Positions 45,511 through 56,644 of a DNA stretch of 64,000 nt are shown here, one piece after another (positions within the stretch are counted from its first letter, which is position 1; the number at the start of each line of letters is the position of its first letter). The stretch is from the NCBI RefSeq assembly GCF_000005505.3, contig NC_016132.3:10044001-10108000 (forward strand). The letters are read 5' to 3'. Source of the DNA: Brachypodium distachyon (Eukaryota > Streptophyta > Magnoliopsida > Poales > Poaceae). Below the pieces are notes generated by a model. It was given only the letters and a program-made list of their open reading frames with translations. It made no database searches and had not been told where the DNA came from. The position numbers and the translations under genes were made by a program.

Positions 45511-48500
45511 ATGAGTGACACCTTCTGCCTGATTTTGTGCTGGAACGTCCAAGGTCTCCACAATTCTGCGTGTCGCCAAACCATCTGCGAGCTCGCTACG
45601 GCCGCGAAGGCCTCCATTCTCTGCCTTCAGGAGACCAAGGTTTCGTCCTTCGACCCGCCCTTAGCTCGTGAAACTACCGGCGCCGTCTGCTCCTCCTGGT
45701 TCTCCCTGCCAGCTGACGGCACACGCGGTGGCATTGCCATCTTCTGGAACCCCGACGTCGTCTGCATAACTAACCTGACGCTGCACCGCTTTTCGATCTC
45801 GGCCACCGTCATGCTGCTCCGGTCCGGCCTTGCCTTCGTGCTCTCCACGGTCTACGGGTTGGCTGAGGACGCCCTCAAGCCCGAGTTTCTACAGGAGATG
45901 AAATATCTCGGCCCCCCCCCCCGCCCGGTGTACCATGGACCATCGTCGGTGACTTTAACATTATCTACGAGGCCCACGACAAAAACAATCTCAACCTCTG
46001 CGCCGCCTGATGGGCCAATTTAGAGCTGCCATCGACCACGCGGAGCTCCTCGAGCTGCGCTCCTCCAACCACAAGTTCTCTTGGAGTAACGAGTGCGAAA
46101 CTCCCACGCTTGTGAAGCTCGATCGCATCTTCTGCAATGCGGCTTGGGACGCCTTGTTCTCTCCCTGCTCCGTCCAGGCGCTCTCCACGTCTCACTCCGA
46201 CCACTGCCCCCTCCTCGTCGCCCAGTTCCGCGGGCCCCCCCGCACTTCGAGAACTTCTAGCCTAAGCACCCGGGTTTCTTCCCTACCGTCGTCTCGGCCT
46301 GGGGACAGCAGATTTCTTATCCAAACCCGCTCACACGCCTCTTGCTTGGGCGCACGGCCCGCACCCTTCGGTCCTGGAGCAAGGGGCTGTTCAGCGACGC
46401 CCGTTCCCAGCTGTACCTCGCTTCAAAGATCATCCTCCGTCTCGATGAAGCGCAGGACAACCGGCCTCCCTCTCCCCTCGAATTCCACCTCCGCAAGGCT
46501 CTCAAGGCCAGAGTTTTGGGCCTGGCGGCGGTTGAGCGCGCTCGACGACAGCAGGCCTCACGGCAGACCTGGCTCAAGGAGGGAGACGCCAACACTAAAT
46601 TTTTCCATGTCAAGATCAACGCCCGGAAACGCAAGAATTTCCTTCATCAGCTCACCACCGACTCTGGCATCCACGTCTCGCACGACGACAAAGTGGCCAC
46701 CCTCCTTCATCACTTCACCAACGTGCTGGGCACGACATTGCCACGGTCCTGCACGCTTGCTTGGGAAGGTCTCGAGCTGCCCCGACTCCCCGCTGTCGGC
46801 ATCGACAATCCCTTCACCCTTCTCGAAATCTGAGAGGCCATCGAGGCGTCCCCGGCGGAGAAGGCGCCGGGCCCCGATGGTTTCACCGGCCCTTTCTACC
46901 GGCGCTGCTGGGAGGTGATCAAACTTGATGTGCTTGCTGCTTTCAATCACCTCTACAATCTCGCCGGAGGGAACCTCGCCGCCCTCAATTCGGCGTTCAT
47001 CTGCCTTATCCCCAAGAAGGACCGCGTCACGACCGTGCATGATCTACGCCCAATAAGCTTGATTCACTCCTTCGCCAAGCTCTTTGCCAAGGTTCTCGCT
47101 CGTCGCCTCACCCCTCTCATGGGGGATTTGATCTCGCCAGCTCAAAGCGCCTTCCTCAAGTCGAGATGCATCCACGATAATTTCCTCTTCGTCCGCAACA
47201 CCGCTCGCTCTCTCCATCGCCGCAAGAATCCCTCCCTCCTCCTCAAGCTTGACTTTGTCAAGGCTTTCGACATTGTGTCCTGGGAGTACTTGCTGGAGCT
47301 GTTACAGCGTCTCGGGTTCCCGGCACGCTGGCGCGATTGGATCTCCATGCTTCTGTCCTCGACGTCCTCGTGGGTTATCCTTAACGGGACGGATGGCGAC
47401 GGCATCCCCCATCGTCGAGGTCTACAGCAGGGGGACCCCCTGTCCCCGCTTCTGTTCATTTTGGCGATCAACTTGCTGCAGCGCATCCTTCACCACGCCA
47501 TGACCCTTGGAGGGTTGTTGCCGCTGCCCTTGCAAAACTCCTCTCGCCGGGCTAGCCTCTACGCGGACGATGCCATTGTTTTCATCAACCCCGTCCTCGA
47601 GGAGGTGCAGCTTCTTCTCTCCATCCTTGATGCCTTCGGGAACGTGACGAGGCTTCGAATCAACACGACCAAATGCTCGGTGGCAGCCATTCACTGTTCT
47701 GAAGTTGATCTCGAGGTGGTGCTCCAGCCCTTCCTCGACGAACGGGTGGACTTCCCCTTCCGGTACCTCGGTCTCCCCCTCTCCCTTGGCCGGCTTCGCC
47801 TTGCTCACCTCCAACACATCCTTGACCGGGCGCGTGCAAGGCTGGTGGGTTGGAGGGGAAAATGGCTCAACTTCGGCGGCCGCCTGGCTCTCATCAACTC
47901 CGTGCTCAGCCTTCTCCCCGTCTACGCAATGACTGCGCTTCGTCTGCCCAAAAAGTTCATCTGCTCCTTTGACAAGATTCGGTGGCGCTTCCTCTGGAAC
48001 TTGGACGATCAAGATATTGCCGGCGGCAGATGCAAGGTCAATTGGTCCAAGGTTTGCTCGCCACGCGGCCTTGGAGGGCTGGGCATCCTTGAGCTTGCCG
48101 GCTTTGGCCGCGCCCTGCGGCTTCGTTGGCTTTGGTACGAGTGGACGGTGCCCGACCGGCCCTGGCATGGCTTGGAGACCCCCTGCGACGACTCGGACCG
48201 GGCGCTCTTCGCCGCCGCCACCCGGGTCACCATCGGTAATGGGCGCATGGCTGTCTTTTGGGACTCTACTTGGCTGGGCGCCTCTCTGCTCCGTTCCGCC
48301 TTCCCCGCCCTCTACGCCCTCTCCCGTCGGAAGCGGCGCTCGGTGGCTCAGGCGCTTTCAGGGAATCAGTGGGTACGCGACCTTCTGCCGTCCATCGAGC
48401 CCGCTGTGCTTACGGAGTTTATCGGTCGGTGCTTGGACGTTGATCGCAAACGCCCCTTCGTTTCGTCATGATGCTCCGGACTCTATCCGTTGGGCGCTCT

Positions 48501-49080
48501 CCGACAATGGCACCTATTCCTCCAAGTCCGCCTACGTGCTCCATTTCCTCGGTAGAATCAGCGCCCCGCTCCAGCTCGCCCTCTGGCGTTCCTGTCCCCC
48601 CCCCCCCCTGAAGCTGAAGCTCTTCGCCTAGCTCCTCTCACAAAACCGGCTCTGGTGCGCTGACCGTTTGCAATGGCGGGGATGGCCAAACTGTTATTTC
48701 TGCTCTCTTTGTCGGCTGAATTTGGAAACTGCGGTTCACCTCTTCTTCGAATGCCCCTTCGCCCGTTTCATTTGGTGTGAGGTTGCGGGCTAGCGCAACT
48801 GCTCCGGCTTGGGCTTGGCGCTGCGTGGGGATGCCACCTCCTTCGGGTCCTGCTACGACCTCGCGATCGGGAACTCGCCGGTTTATCACTGCAAGGGAGC
48901 CAGCTCTCATTTCATTCTTGTTTGCTGGTCCATTTGGCGGGAGAGGAACTCCCGGATTTTTCATGACAAGGACACTTCAGCTCGCCAGATCGTTTGTTTC
49001 ATCAAGAACGAAGCCCAGGAATGAGCCTTCGCCGGCGCTAAGGCCTTGCGGAAACTCCTTTGGGAACCACCTTGAGTTTC
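45511..49080 (+). pseudogene. LINE ORF2: endonuclease and reverse transcriptase, multiply frameshifted
   Basis: From MSDTFCLILCWNVQGL an apurinic-like endonuclease domain runs through LQETK and GGIAIFWN. The frame breaks at the C-rich run 45911-45923 and again near 46000. It then resumes (SHSDHCPLL, endonuclease end) and breaks once more at a C-run near 46232-46238. A TGA at 46831-46833 lies before APGPDGF. The reverse transcriptase itself is open from 46834 to 48471 and has LIPKKDRV, LRPISLIHSFAKLFAKVLA, LKLDFVKAFDIVSWEYLLE, QQGDPLSPLLF and the catalytic SLYADDAIVF box. After another shift near 48460 come a zinc-binding region (CYFCSLC...HLFFECPFARFIW) and CWSIWRERNSRIF. Not autonomous. Confidence 0.9.
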
Positions 49081-49202
49081 CTGTTCCCTTAGTTTCTTTC
49101 CTTTTCTTCCTTTCTTTTTCTTCTCTTTCGCCTTAGGGCGGCTCTGTACATTTTTCCCCTCTGCTTTAATATATGGAAGCCAGCAGCCTTTCAAAAAAAA
49201 AA

Positions 49203-49605
49203 GTTAAGCCGTGCGAGTCCGCAACCAGCTTGTGAAATCCAACCGATCAACAAGAAGATGCAGGTGCTGTGTGATAAAAAAAATGACATGTGGGTCCATG
49301 TTGAGAAAATGGGCTAAAAAATAAAAAATGCTATTTTATCGACATGTGAAGGAAATATGTGTTATTTTGTCTAACAAAAAAAACGTAAATTTGAGGCGAG
49401 GTTCGAAGAAATACACGGCATTTTGTCAAATTTCTGTTCCAACCAACAGCTAACTGGAGTAGCATTCTAGCAAGAGGCGAGAAACCGTTCCCGTAAAAAA
49501 ATAAAGTACTCCGAGAAGACCTACACGACCTGACAGTTATCTGGTAAAATGAAAAACGCCAACAGCTGAGGAAAACAACGAGAAGGAAGAAAAGAAAAGC
49601 TTCTA
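49203..49605. other. LINE 3' flank with dispersed repeat copy
   Basis: Between the LINE poly-A and the stop codon of the first YWKRRGY gene. Most of it is a repeat (49283-49420) that recurs inverted at 52012-52165; the rest should be 3' UTR. Confidence 0.5.
49283..49420 (-). repeat. Dispersed repeat, inverted partner of 52012-52165
   Basis: On the minus strand it reads GACAAAATGCCGTGTATTTC, GTTAGACAAAATAACACA, AAAATAGCATTTTTTA, TTTTAGCCCATTTTCT and ACCCACATGTCATTTTTT, the same order of blocks as the plus strand of 52012-52165. Confidence 0.8.
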
Positions 49606-50073
49606 TCAGACGGCTGCGGACAGCCGGAGGGTTGCAGCGGCGGGCGTGCCTTCACCGACGACCGCAATTTGCCCCCCGCGCGCGAGGATAGACCTGTAGA
49701 TCTCAACCGGCACCTTCTCGTCGTACTCATTGAGATGCGGCGGCGGACGCGGGAACGCCTCGGGGCACGCGCAGTAGGGCGCGCCCGCACCGAACCCGAC
49801 GGCTGGGGAGGACGCCATCCTGAGCATGGCCGAGACGTACGCGTCGCGGAGGCGCGCGAGCCACCGGCGCGGCGAGAGCGCGCGCAGAAGCCGCCCGCCG
49901 AGAGCGAGCACGCCACGCCGCACGCGCCACCCGCGGCGCCGGCGCACGCTGACGCCCCCGAGCTCCGCGGTGGGCAGGGGCCGGCGGCGCCGCTGCGCCG
50001 CGGCGGCGTCGAGGCGGTAGTACCCCCGGCGCTTCCAATAGGCGTTGATGCCGCCCTTGTAGGCGCGCTCCAT
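49606..50073 (-). CDS. Uncharacterised YWKRRGYYRLD family protein, copy 1
   Basis: An intronless 155-residue, strongly basic protein. It opens with MERAYKGGINAYWKRRGYYR followed by LDAAAAQRRR, then RRRRGWRVRR, SPRRWLARLRDAYVSAMLRM and a C-terminal EKVPVEIYRSILARGGQIAV. I recognise this layout (YWKRRGY.RLD ... SP.RLLARLRDAYV..ML) as a plant-only family without assigned function, and do not infer one. No signal peptide or convincing membrane span; the Arg-rich N-terminal half may direct it to the nucleus or chloroplast. Copy 2 lies 2.6 kb away on the same strand, and similarity continues into the 5' flank (GGTTTTAAGCAGCAAGAATT here, GGTTTTAAGAAGCAAGAATT there). Confidence 0.82.
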   Translation of the reverse strand: MERAYKGGINAYWKRRGYYRLDAAAAQRRRRPLPTAELGGVSVRRRRGWRVRRGVLALGGRLLRALSPRRWLARLRDAYVSAMLRMASSPAVGFGAGAPYCACPEAFPRPPPHLNEYDEKVPVEIYRSILARGGQIAVVGEGTPAAATLRLSAAV

Positions 50074-52011
50074 GGTTTTCTCTTCCCCACTGGCGTCGAT
50101 CTTAGGCGTGCTTTGGAGTTGGAGCTATAGCTAGCAATGCAGCTTGTGGTTTGTTGGGGAGTGCCCCTGCGTCTGTGACTGTGTGTGCATAACTGCATTG
50201 AAGTGTGTACGATTTTGATGGGATGGGTCTACGTACGGGGTACTTGTATCCGCTATAGTATCTGTAGCAGGTTTTAAGCAGCAAGAATTCATTTTGGTCC
50301 CCGTGAGGTGAGTTATTTCGGGACAAGCATTTCCAGAGCTGAACCTGCAGAAACTTTGGAGTGAAGCATGTGTCTTAGCTAGGATCACCTGAGTGACTGG
50401 GTACATCCCTTATTGGTTTACTGAAGTTATTATTCCATTTGGACACGGCTGCAACCTCGACCGACAGCAGAAATCAGCAGAAGGGAGCATTACGGCCTTG
50501 GAAATTCTGGAAACGGCGAGAGGAGCTGCAGGCGAAGAGCAAACAAAAGAAAACCACAACACCGCGCGAGGAGCAGTCGAGCGGAGTACAGCGGGTAGCG
50601 TATCGGAGCCAGGAGGATAGGAACGCATTTAAGGAAGAAATGATTGTAGTGTCGCTGGCCGTTGCGTTGCGTGTCTTGGCTCAGCGTTTTAATGGTGATC
50701 AGTGGGGAGGAGGACGATGGGCCGCAACCGCCACCAGATCTGAGCCGTCCACCTCTGAGCCGCCCGTCGTAGCACCGCGCTACGCGGTGCCATGTGCACT
50801 ACTGCAATGCTGTTACTCGTGTCACTCGCGCATGAAGATGACGTGGATTTAAGCTGGCGTTGTCTATCCTTAAATTTGGTCGTGGTTAGTTGGTTGGTGA
50901 AGGCGTGAAGCGCTGATTAAGACCCGTACCAACGTACCGGAGCAGTAGTAATCCGTAGGACAGGGATCGGATTGTGCCGTGTTTGGCACTGAGGTGAATT
51001 AAGATAATTTATCTTTTCCAACCAATTTTTTATATTTTCCGATTAGGTGTATTTTTCCATAGCGGGTCAGAAAATAAGTTCATCACAGTACAGTTCAGCA
51101 ATACCGAGCTAAGTCTTAATAGTCACTCCCTGAAAGAGCCCTTCATCGATCAACAGAAAACCAACCTCACTCACAGGTGCTTTGTTCGTCGGTAGGTAAC
51201 TGTCAGTGGGGATCTAAAACACCACAAGTTCATTAGTGGCGATACAACTTTTTTTTAAACGCCCACAGGCTAGACTGAGGATGGATGGCGCCACTATCCG
51301 ACGAATCCAGTCGCCTCCCATCACCGAATCCAGTCGTTGCCTCTGCATCCCGCGGTCGCGCCCTTTGCCACCACATCTAGTATGTGGCTCCTCGAACGTC
51401 TGTGGGTGGAAAGGATAGGCAACGACGCATAAGAACATCGGGCGAGGGAAAGAAACAGGGATCAGAGAGATTACGACAAACAGAAATTGTGAAAACTTAG
51501 GATTAGGGGATTGGGAACTATATTTCTATATGTTGGGTTCAGGAAGTGGGCTTTGTGACATATTTTTATTGCGGAGGCCTTATTTGACACTAGTGTTATT
51601 CTAGTGTTTTTAAATTTTATCCTCTCAAATTCAAATAAAAAACACCGAGTTGTTTGGTAGGGATTATCCCTAGATTTGCCCCCAAAACAACTCATTTTTT
51701 GTATCAATTAAAAGCATTTATCCTACTAGTGTTTTGGGGTGGAACGAGGTTTTGAGAGTTTTTGGCGAACACCCAATGCCTTTCAAAACCCAATACAATT
51801 GTGACTAAAAAATACAATAGCATCAAAAGATTTGTTGGACATTTTCCCGAGCGCGTGAGTGTTGTAATATCAAAAATTGATGGACTAAATTTTGTTAGTG
51901 ATTGGGCAGGAGTTACCATTTTTTTTTGGAGCGGCAGAAGTTACAATTGAAATAGGAGACGCACGTACATATAAAATGTGATGGTTTCTTCGTAATTTTA
52001 GAAATTTGACA

Positions 52012-52165
52012 AAATGCCACGTCTTTCTTCGTACGTTGCTCCAAACGCACGTCTTTCTTTTTGTTAGACAAAATAACACACATTTTCTTGATAGGTTGAC
52101 AAAATAGCATTTTTTTGGTGTTTTAGCCCATTTTCTAGACCTGGTCCCACATGTCATTTTTTCCT
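52012..52165 (+). repeat. Dispersed repeat, inverted partner of 49283-49420
   Basis: GACAAAATGCCACGTCTTTC, GTTAGACAAAATAACACAC, AAAATAGCATTTTTTTGG, TTTTAGCCCATTTTCTAGAC and CCCACATGTCATTTTTTCC in the same order as the minus strand of the partner. It lies 3' of copy 2 just as its partner lies 3' of copy 1, but in opposite orientation. Confidence 0.8.
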
Positions 52166-52477
52166 GCCTCACAAGCCCTTCACGCTAGATCGATTGGATT
52201 CAGAAGCTGCTACGGCTTGAGACTTTCCTACAGCAGTACAGCTTCCAGAGAAGAGGAGAAGGAGAGAGAATAACGGCCGCCGTCTGCCGGACCACTGAGC
52301 GTTGTCGGGCGCCCGCCTGAGCCCCCTGCTGCAACAGACTCTTCTGCTGTGTGATATTGATTTTTGCAGTTCGATGACTCGAAGCCCTGTAGGTTTCTCC
52401 TGCTGTGTGGAGATTGAATGTTGGGATCAAATTTCTGAATACTTGTAGGTACGTATAGGTACGTGAAAATACTAACC

Positions 52478-52556
52478 CATCAGGAGCTTCAACTTCTAAC
52501 CCGTCAGGAGCAGCTAGAACTTCTAATCCATCAGGAGCAGCGAGAACTTCTAGAGA
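52478..52556 (+). repeat. 27-bp minisatellite
   Basis: About three copies of AACTTCTAACCCGTCAGGAG CAGCTAG with point changes (CCATCAGGAG, CAGCGAG). Read on the minus strand it would give a repeating LEVLAAPDG peptide, but without gene context. Confidence 0.8.
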
Positions 52557-52661
52557 TTTCGATCGATTTGCCGCTAGCTCCATGCACAAGAGAAGTCCCA
52601 AAGAGCTGATAGAGACACAAGAGAGAAAAAAAGAACGAAAGACTCAAGGGAAACATTCCAG

Positions 52662-53069
52662 TCAGACGGCTGCGGCCACCCGGAGAGTTGCCGCGGCTGG
52701 CCCGTCTTTACCAACAACGGCGAGTTGCCCACCGTCCGTGAGAATAGACATGTACATCTCGACAAGCACCTTCTCTTCGTACTCCTTGATTTGCCGCGGC
52801 CGCGGTAACGCCTCGGGGCACGCGGCGGCCGCGCAGTACACGTCGCGAAGGCGCGCCATCCACCAGCGCGGCGAGCACAGCGCGCGCAGCAGTCGCCCGC
52901 CGAGGCTTCTTCGCCGCAAGCGCCACCCGCGGCGCCGGCGCGTCGGTGCGCTGCCTCCGAGCTCCGTGGTGGGCAGAGGCCGACGGCGATGCACCGTGCC
53001 GGCGTCGAGGCGGTAGTATCTCCGGCGCTTCCAATAGGCACTGATACCGCCCATGTTGGTGCGCCCCAT
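52662..53069 (-). CDS. Uncharacterised YWKRRGYYRLD family protein, copy 2
   Basis: 135 residues from MGRTNMGGISAYWKRRRYYR. I chose the ATG at 53069 because it aligns with the start of copy 1; the frame is open further upstream but that part has no counterpart. It shares LDAG, RRRPLPTTELGG, RRRRGWRLRR, RLLRAL, MARLRDVY, EYEEKVLVEMYMSIL and the C-terminus AATLRVAAAV with copy 1. It lacks about 17 residues after the RLRD(A/V)Y helix (the SAMLRMASS part). No stop or frameshift is present. The two genes arose by tandem duplication that included about 250 bp of 5' flank. Function unknown. Confidence 0.78.
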   Translation of the reverse strand: MGRTNMGGISAYWKRRRYYRLDAGTVHRRRPLPTTELGGSAPTRRRRGWRLRRRSLGGRLLRALCSPRWWMARLRDVYCAAAACPEALPRPRQIKEYEEKVLVEMYMSILTDGGQLAVVGKDGPAAATLRVAAAV

Positions 53070-54031
53070 GACTGCTCGTTTCCACCGGAAATTGTTGACA
53101 AAATTGATGGGATGGAACTGCACGGTATGGGAGCACGTTTGCCAGGTTTTAAGAAGCAAGAATTGTTTTTGGTGTGCAGTTGGGTTCAAGAAAGACAACT
53201 TATTTCAGGACAAGTACTCCGTACTATTTCCATTTAAGCCAACAAGTTATCTGAATTTTGCTTCCGGCCTAAATCGTTTTTCTAGGTAGCTCCAGATAAT
53301 TTTAATTTGTTTTCTTGAACAAGCATGTATCATTCTCAATCAATTATGTGATAGATAAGGTAAGATGCTGTCCCAAAAGGAAGAGGACGCCACGCAATGT
53401 ACATACTACTGTCAAAATGTTAAGAGCCGTGATTCGATACAAGCCCCCTAAGTTAATTTACGAATCTTAAAGCATTTAAAAGGACCAATCTGCATTTTAG
53501 GCCGTGGAAGCACTCCGGCAACCGCCGCAGCATGCTGTCGAGTCGATTCTTGAAACGGAAAAGCAGGGTGTCAATTAGACAACGTGGGTGTTGACTTCAT
53601 TGGGACGTCACCGATTTGTGTTGTCATTGATGATCATTACAATTGATCTAGGGTTCAAAGTAAACGACGCCGCCACCATTTATTGGAAAAGGAGAAATTG
53701 GCTCCAGATCCAGAACTTCACGGGATTGGCAATTTGAGAAACACACGTGCATTCGATTAAGATCAATCTAGGACACCAAAACTATGAATCTGACTGGGTG
53801 GCTGCCGTTACTTGCCGTCGGAGAAGGAATTTCTGTCCTGCCTCTGATCAGCCCTTGAGCCGGATTGCTAATTACTAATCTGACCTTTTAGAATGCTTTG
53901 AGGTCTGTAAATTAACTTGGGGGTGGGGGGGGGGGGGGTATCGAACCATTTGTGAAATGTTAATTACAAGGTTTCTGTCAAACTAACGACCAAACAGGAA
54001 TGTTAGTAAGGTCATATAAGACTGGCAGCTA

Positions 54032-54272
54032 TATTATCATATAGTTATTGGTTACCTGGTCTCTTTAAGTTAATCGCAGAATGCAGTGTCGGTGTCAGGA
54101 TCTGGAACGTGTGATGTCATTTCAAATCTGTGATGTCAAATACATGTATTGTTTGCTAATTTTATAATTCTTTCTTCATGATTTATGCTTGTATACAATT
54201 TTTTGCCATAAAGTTATGTGGTCAATTGACCACACAGCTCTCAATGTAGTAACCAATAACTATATGATAATA
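54032..54272. mobile_element. MITE with perfect 24-bp inverted ends
   Basis: TATTATCATATAGTTATTGG TTAC at 54032-54055 is repeated exactly in inverse at 54249-54272. The 241-bp unit has an AT-rich, non-coding interior with a palindromic GTGGTCAATTGACCAC at about 54218-54233. Superfamily not assigned. Confidence 0.8.
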
Positions 54273-54346
54273 AAGCAGGTTTGACATGAAGAAAAATGTT
54301 TCATGCTATCAGATTGTGACCAGCACCTAGTTCATGATGGACTTTA

Positions 54347-54473
54347 CCGCTCCCTCCGTCCAACGAAGGATGTCTCAATTTTGATTAAATTTGAATGCAT
54401 CTATACACTAAGTTATGTCTAGATAAATTCAAATTTTGACAAACTTGAGACATTTTTTGTTGGACGGAAAGAG
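54347..54473. mobile_element. Stowaway MITE
   Basis: CTCCCTCCGTCCAACGAAGG, ATGTCTCAATTTTGA at the left; inverse CTTGAGACATTTTTTGTTGG ACGGAAAGAG at the right; TA on both sides. About 127 bp. Confidence 0.85.
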
Positions 54474-55679
54474 TATCTAAACTTTAACAATACATACAGT
54501 GTCGTCTCCAGAAATTTGGATCCCGATTCGAAATGCAACAGGAGAAGACCTATATTTTCCGAAACAAGTCGACTTCTAGTGCATTTTTCAAAGGAATTGA
54601 ATGCCAACAACACCTACACGAGCTACAATGGCAACTACATAGACAATCTAAAAACCCACTGTTGAATTGATCGATCGAGTATTCAAAAGACGACTAGACG
54701 AGCAAAGAGTCTTTTTTTTTTTGACCGAGACGAACAGAAGGTAAAAAGCAGGAACATATCGATCCAATCGAGAGTGTCTCGTGCGAAGTAAAAAAAGAAG
54801 TCATTGTACGATGGAAACCAAAATGGGGCCCAACTAGCATAATGATTCAAATGGATCAATTCCGTCGACAGAGCCGTACCTACGGCCCTAGGACGCTGCA
54901 GAGTGCGGTCGTGCACGGCCCAGTGGAGAGGACGGCCTGGACAGGGCACGGACGTGCGGCCTTTTAGTTTTTTTATATTCTAATATTAATCAGGTGCCCC
55001 AAAAAGCATCTAATTTATAATGCATTTAGTGATACTTAAGTGCAATTTGAGGCCTAATTTTTGGCAATGATTTCCACAAGTCGAGAAATCGATTCGTCGG
55101 TTCCGTCGGGCGCTCACTTCGCTCACAGCCACGCCACTCGTCGCATTGCGGCCCCTTCTGTAACCCACGTCGCAGCAACGCCACCTCGAAGTGGATTATT
55201 TGAAATTCTGAAGTGAAAGAAATCATTTTACCTAGCAATAGGTGGCAAAATTGGTGTATTACCAAACCATGCCTCATCAAATGGGTGCTTTAGAGAATAC
55301 GCCTCCTCAAGGACCAACAGTTAACTGCAGTTTTGTGGAGCGCTCACAGGAGCCCCAAACGCTAGTACTTTGGCAACCCATAGCACTCGCTGCCACGCAT
55401 TGTCGGAGCCAACACGACAATACCGCCCGCATGACATCGACAGAGCCCATGCCCGTTTGTGCCACAGGAGCCGCCGACCGCGCAAGGAGAGCTGGCAGGA
55501 GGAGATAAGAAGAAGAAGCCCTCTGAGCTGCCGAAGCCAGAGGTGGAGCCGCTAGATTGGTTGCTGACGAGAATATACCGCTTGACACGGCCTCCAGTGT
55601 GAGGTGAGTACATTTGGATTCTTATCTTTCGACGTTGCAAATGGTGTTTCTACGTAAAAAAATGCAGATTGTTTTGTTA

Positions 55680-55951
55680 GGCTATTCATGGTGCATAGTA
55701 ACATAAAGTAGTAACATGTATATATTACTAGTATATGTTAGTATGTAAATAATAAGAGTAACATAATTTGTGGTAACATATAAACCTCATTAGTTGTCTT
55801 ATAGACTCATTCTATCTTCGGAAATGTGATGTGATGGTAACATATCTAGTTACCACCTTTCTCTTTTTTTTCATTAATTATCATGCCATGTCACCAAAAT
55901 GCCTAGTTAGCATATATGTTACTACTTAAGTTACTTGCACTATGACCGACC
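55680..55951. mobile_element. Tourist-like MITE
   Basis: About 40-bp ends: GGCTATTCATGGTGCATAGT, AACATAAAGTAGTAACATG on the left; on the minus strand from the right GGTCGGTCATAGTGCAAGTA, ACTTAAGTAGTAACATA. Flanked by TTA at 55677-55679 and 55952-55954. 272 bp. Confidence 0.87.
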
Positions 55952-56141
55952 TTACGTACACAAGGGCATTGCATTAAATGCAACAATTTTAGGTGTGATG
56001 TGAGGGATTTATTATCAATGCCGCAACAGTTGCATGTGTGATTTTTATTGTTGAGTTTCCATTGACCAATGTTGGAATTGCGTTGCAAATGTGTACAAAA
56101 AGTTTATTGGAAAATGTAGCAACATTTATAACACTAAATTA

Positions 56142-56376
56142 CTCCCTTCATTTCACAAAGAATGGCGCCCACGTTTCTCAAGATTGAACTTTGACCAATG
56201 ATTATACCAATATATGTAGGTTATATGTTACAAATTTTATATTGTTGGAAAGGTTTTGAAATACGATTCCAATGACATAATTTTTGTAGCACAAAATCCT
56301 CAAATCATTAGCCTAATTGTTGGTCAAAGTAAAATCTTGAAATGCGTGCGTGCCATTCTTTGTGAAAAGGAGAGAG
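56142..56376. mobile_element. Stowaway-like MITE
   Basis: CTCCCTTCATTTCACAAAGA ATGGC and the inverse GCCATTCTTTGTGAAAAGGA GAGAG, with TTGACCAATGATT against AATTGTTGGTCAA inside; TA on both sides. 235 bp. Confidence 0.82.
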
Positions 56377-56405
56377 TAGTATCATTAGATCCGTTTTAAA
56401 ATATA

Positions 56406-56644
56406 CTCCCCAGTTCCCAATTAATTGACGCCGGACATTTTGTAAAAAAGAATCCTATTAATTTACGAAATCAACATGCGGTACACATCTTCAATTGAAC
56501 GTGGACTGCACGTTGATTTCGAAAAACTACATGCTTTTCTTTTTGCAAAAGTTCTGATAAAACGTGGACCGTACGTCAATTTCAGAAAATAGCCAAGGTT
56601 TTTTTTGCAAAATTTCCGACGCCAATTAATTAGAACAGAAGGAG
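56406..56644. mobile_element. Stowaway-like MITE
   Basis: CTCCCCAGTTCCCAATTAAT TGACG and the inverse CGCCAATTAATTAGAACAGA AGGAG; TA on both sides. The interior holds two AACGTGGAC(T/C)G(C/T)ACGT motifs. 239 bp, only about 30 bp right of the preceding element. Confidence 0.8.

Larger units (their letters stand above)
43840..49202 (+). mobile_element. L1-like LINE, 5'-truncated, with poly-A tail
   Basis: A 5.4-kb non-LTR retrotransposon in plus orientation: ORF1 remnant, ORF2 with endonuclease and reverse transcriptase, a C-terminal zinc-knuckle region, a pyrimidine-rich 3' UTR (CTTTTCTTCCTTTCTTTTTC) and a terminal A10 tract at about 49193-49202. The 5' boundary is set where the inverted-repeat arm stops; ORF1 begins in mid-domain, so it is probably 5'-truncated, as is usual for L1 insertions. 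No target-site duplication could be identified by eye. Confidence 0.9.
50074..52661. other. Region between the two YWKRRGY paralogues
   Basis: Contains the promoter of copy 1 (50074-50350), unrecognised GC-rich sequence (50400-50850), AT-rich spacer (51000-51950), the dispersed repeat at 52012-52165 and a 27-bp minisatellite at 52478-52556. No supported gene. The 3' UTR of copy 2 should lie at the right end. Confidence 0.5.

Noticed and set aside
53921..53938. Run of G residues (GGGGGTGGGGGGGGGGGGGG)
   Set aside because: Could form a G-quadruplex, but it is isolated in spacer DNA and may be a sequencing-length artefact.
55307..55640. Overlapping frames on both strands with Gly/Ser/Cys-rich readings
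   Set aside because: No recognisable domain or splice context; composition alone explains the open frames.
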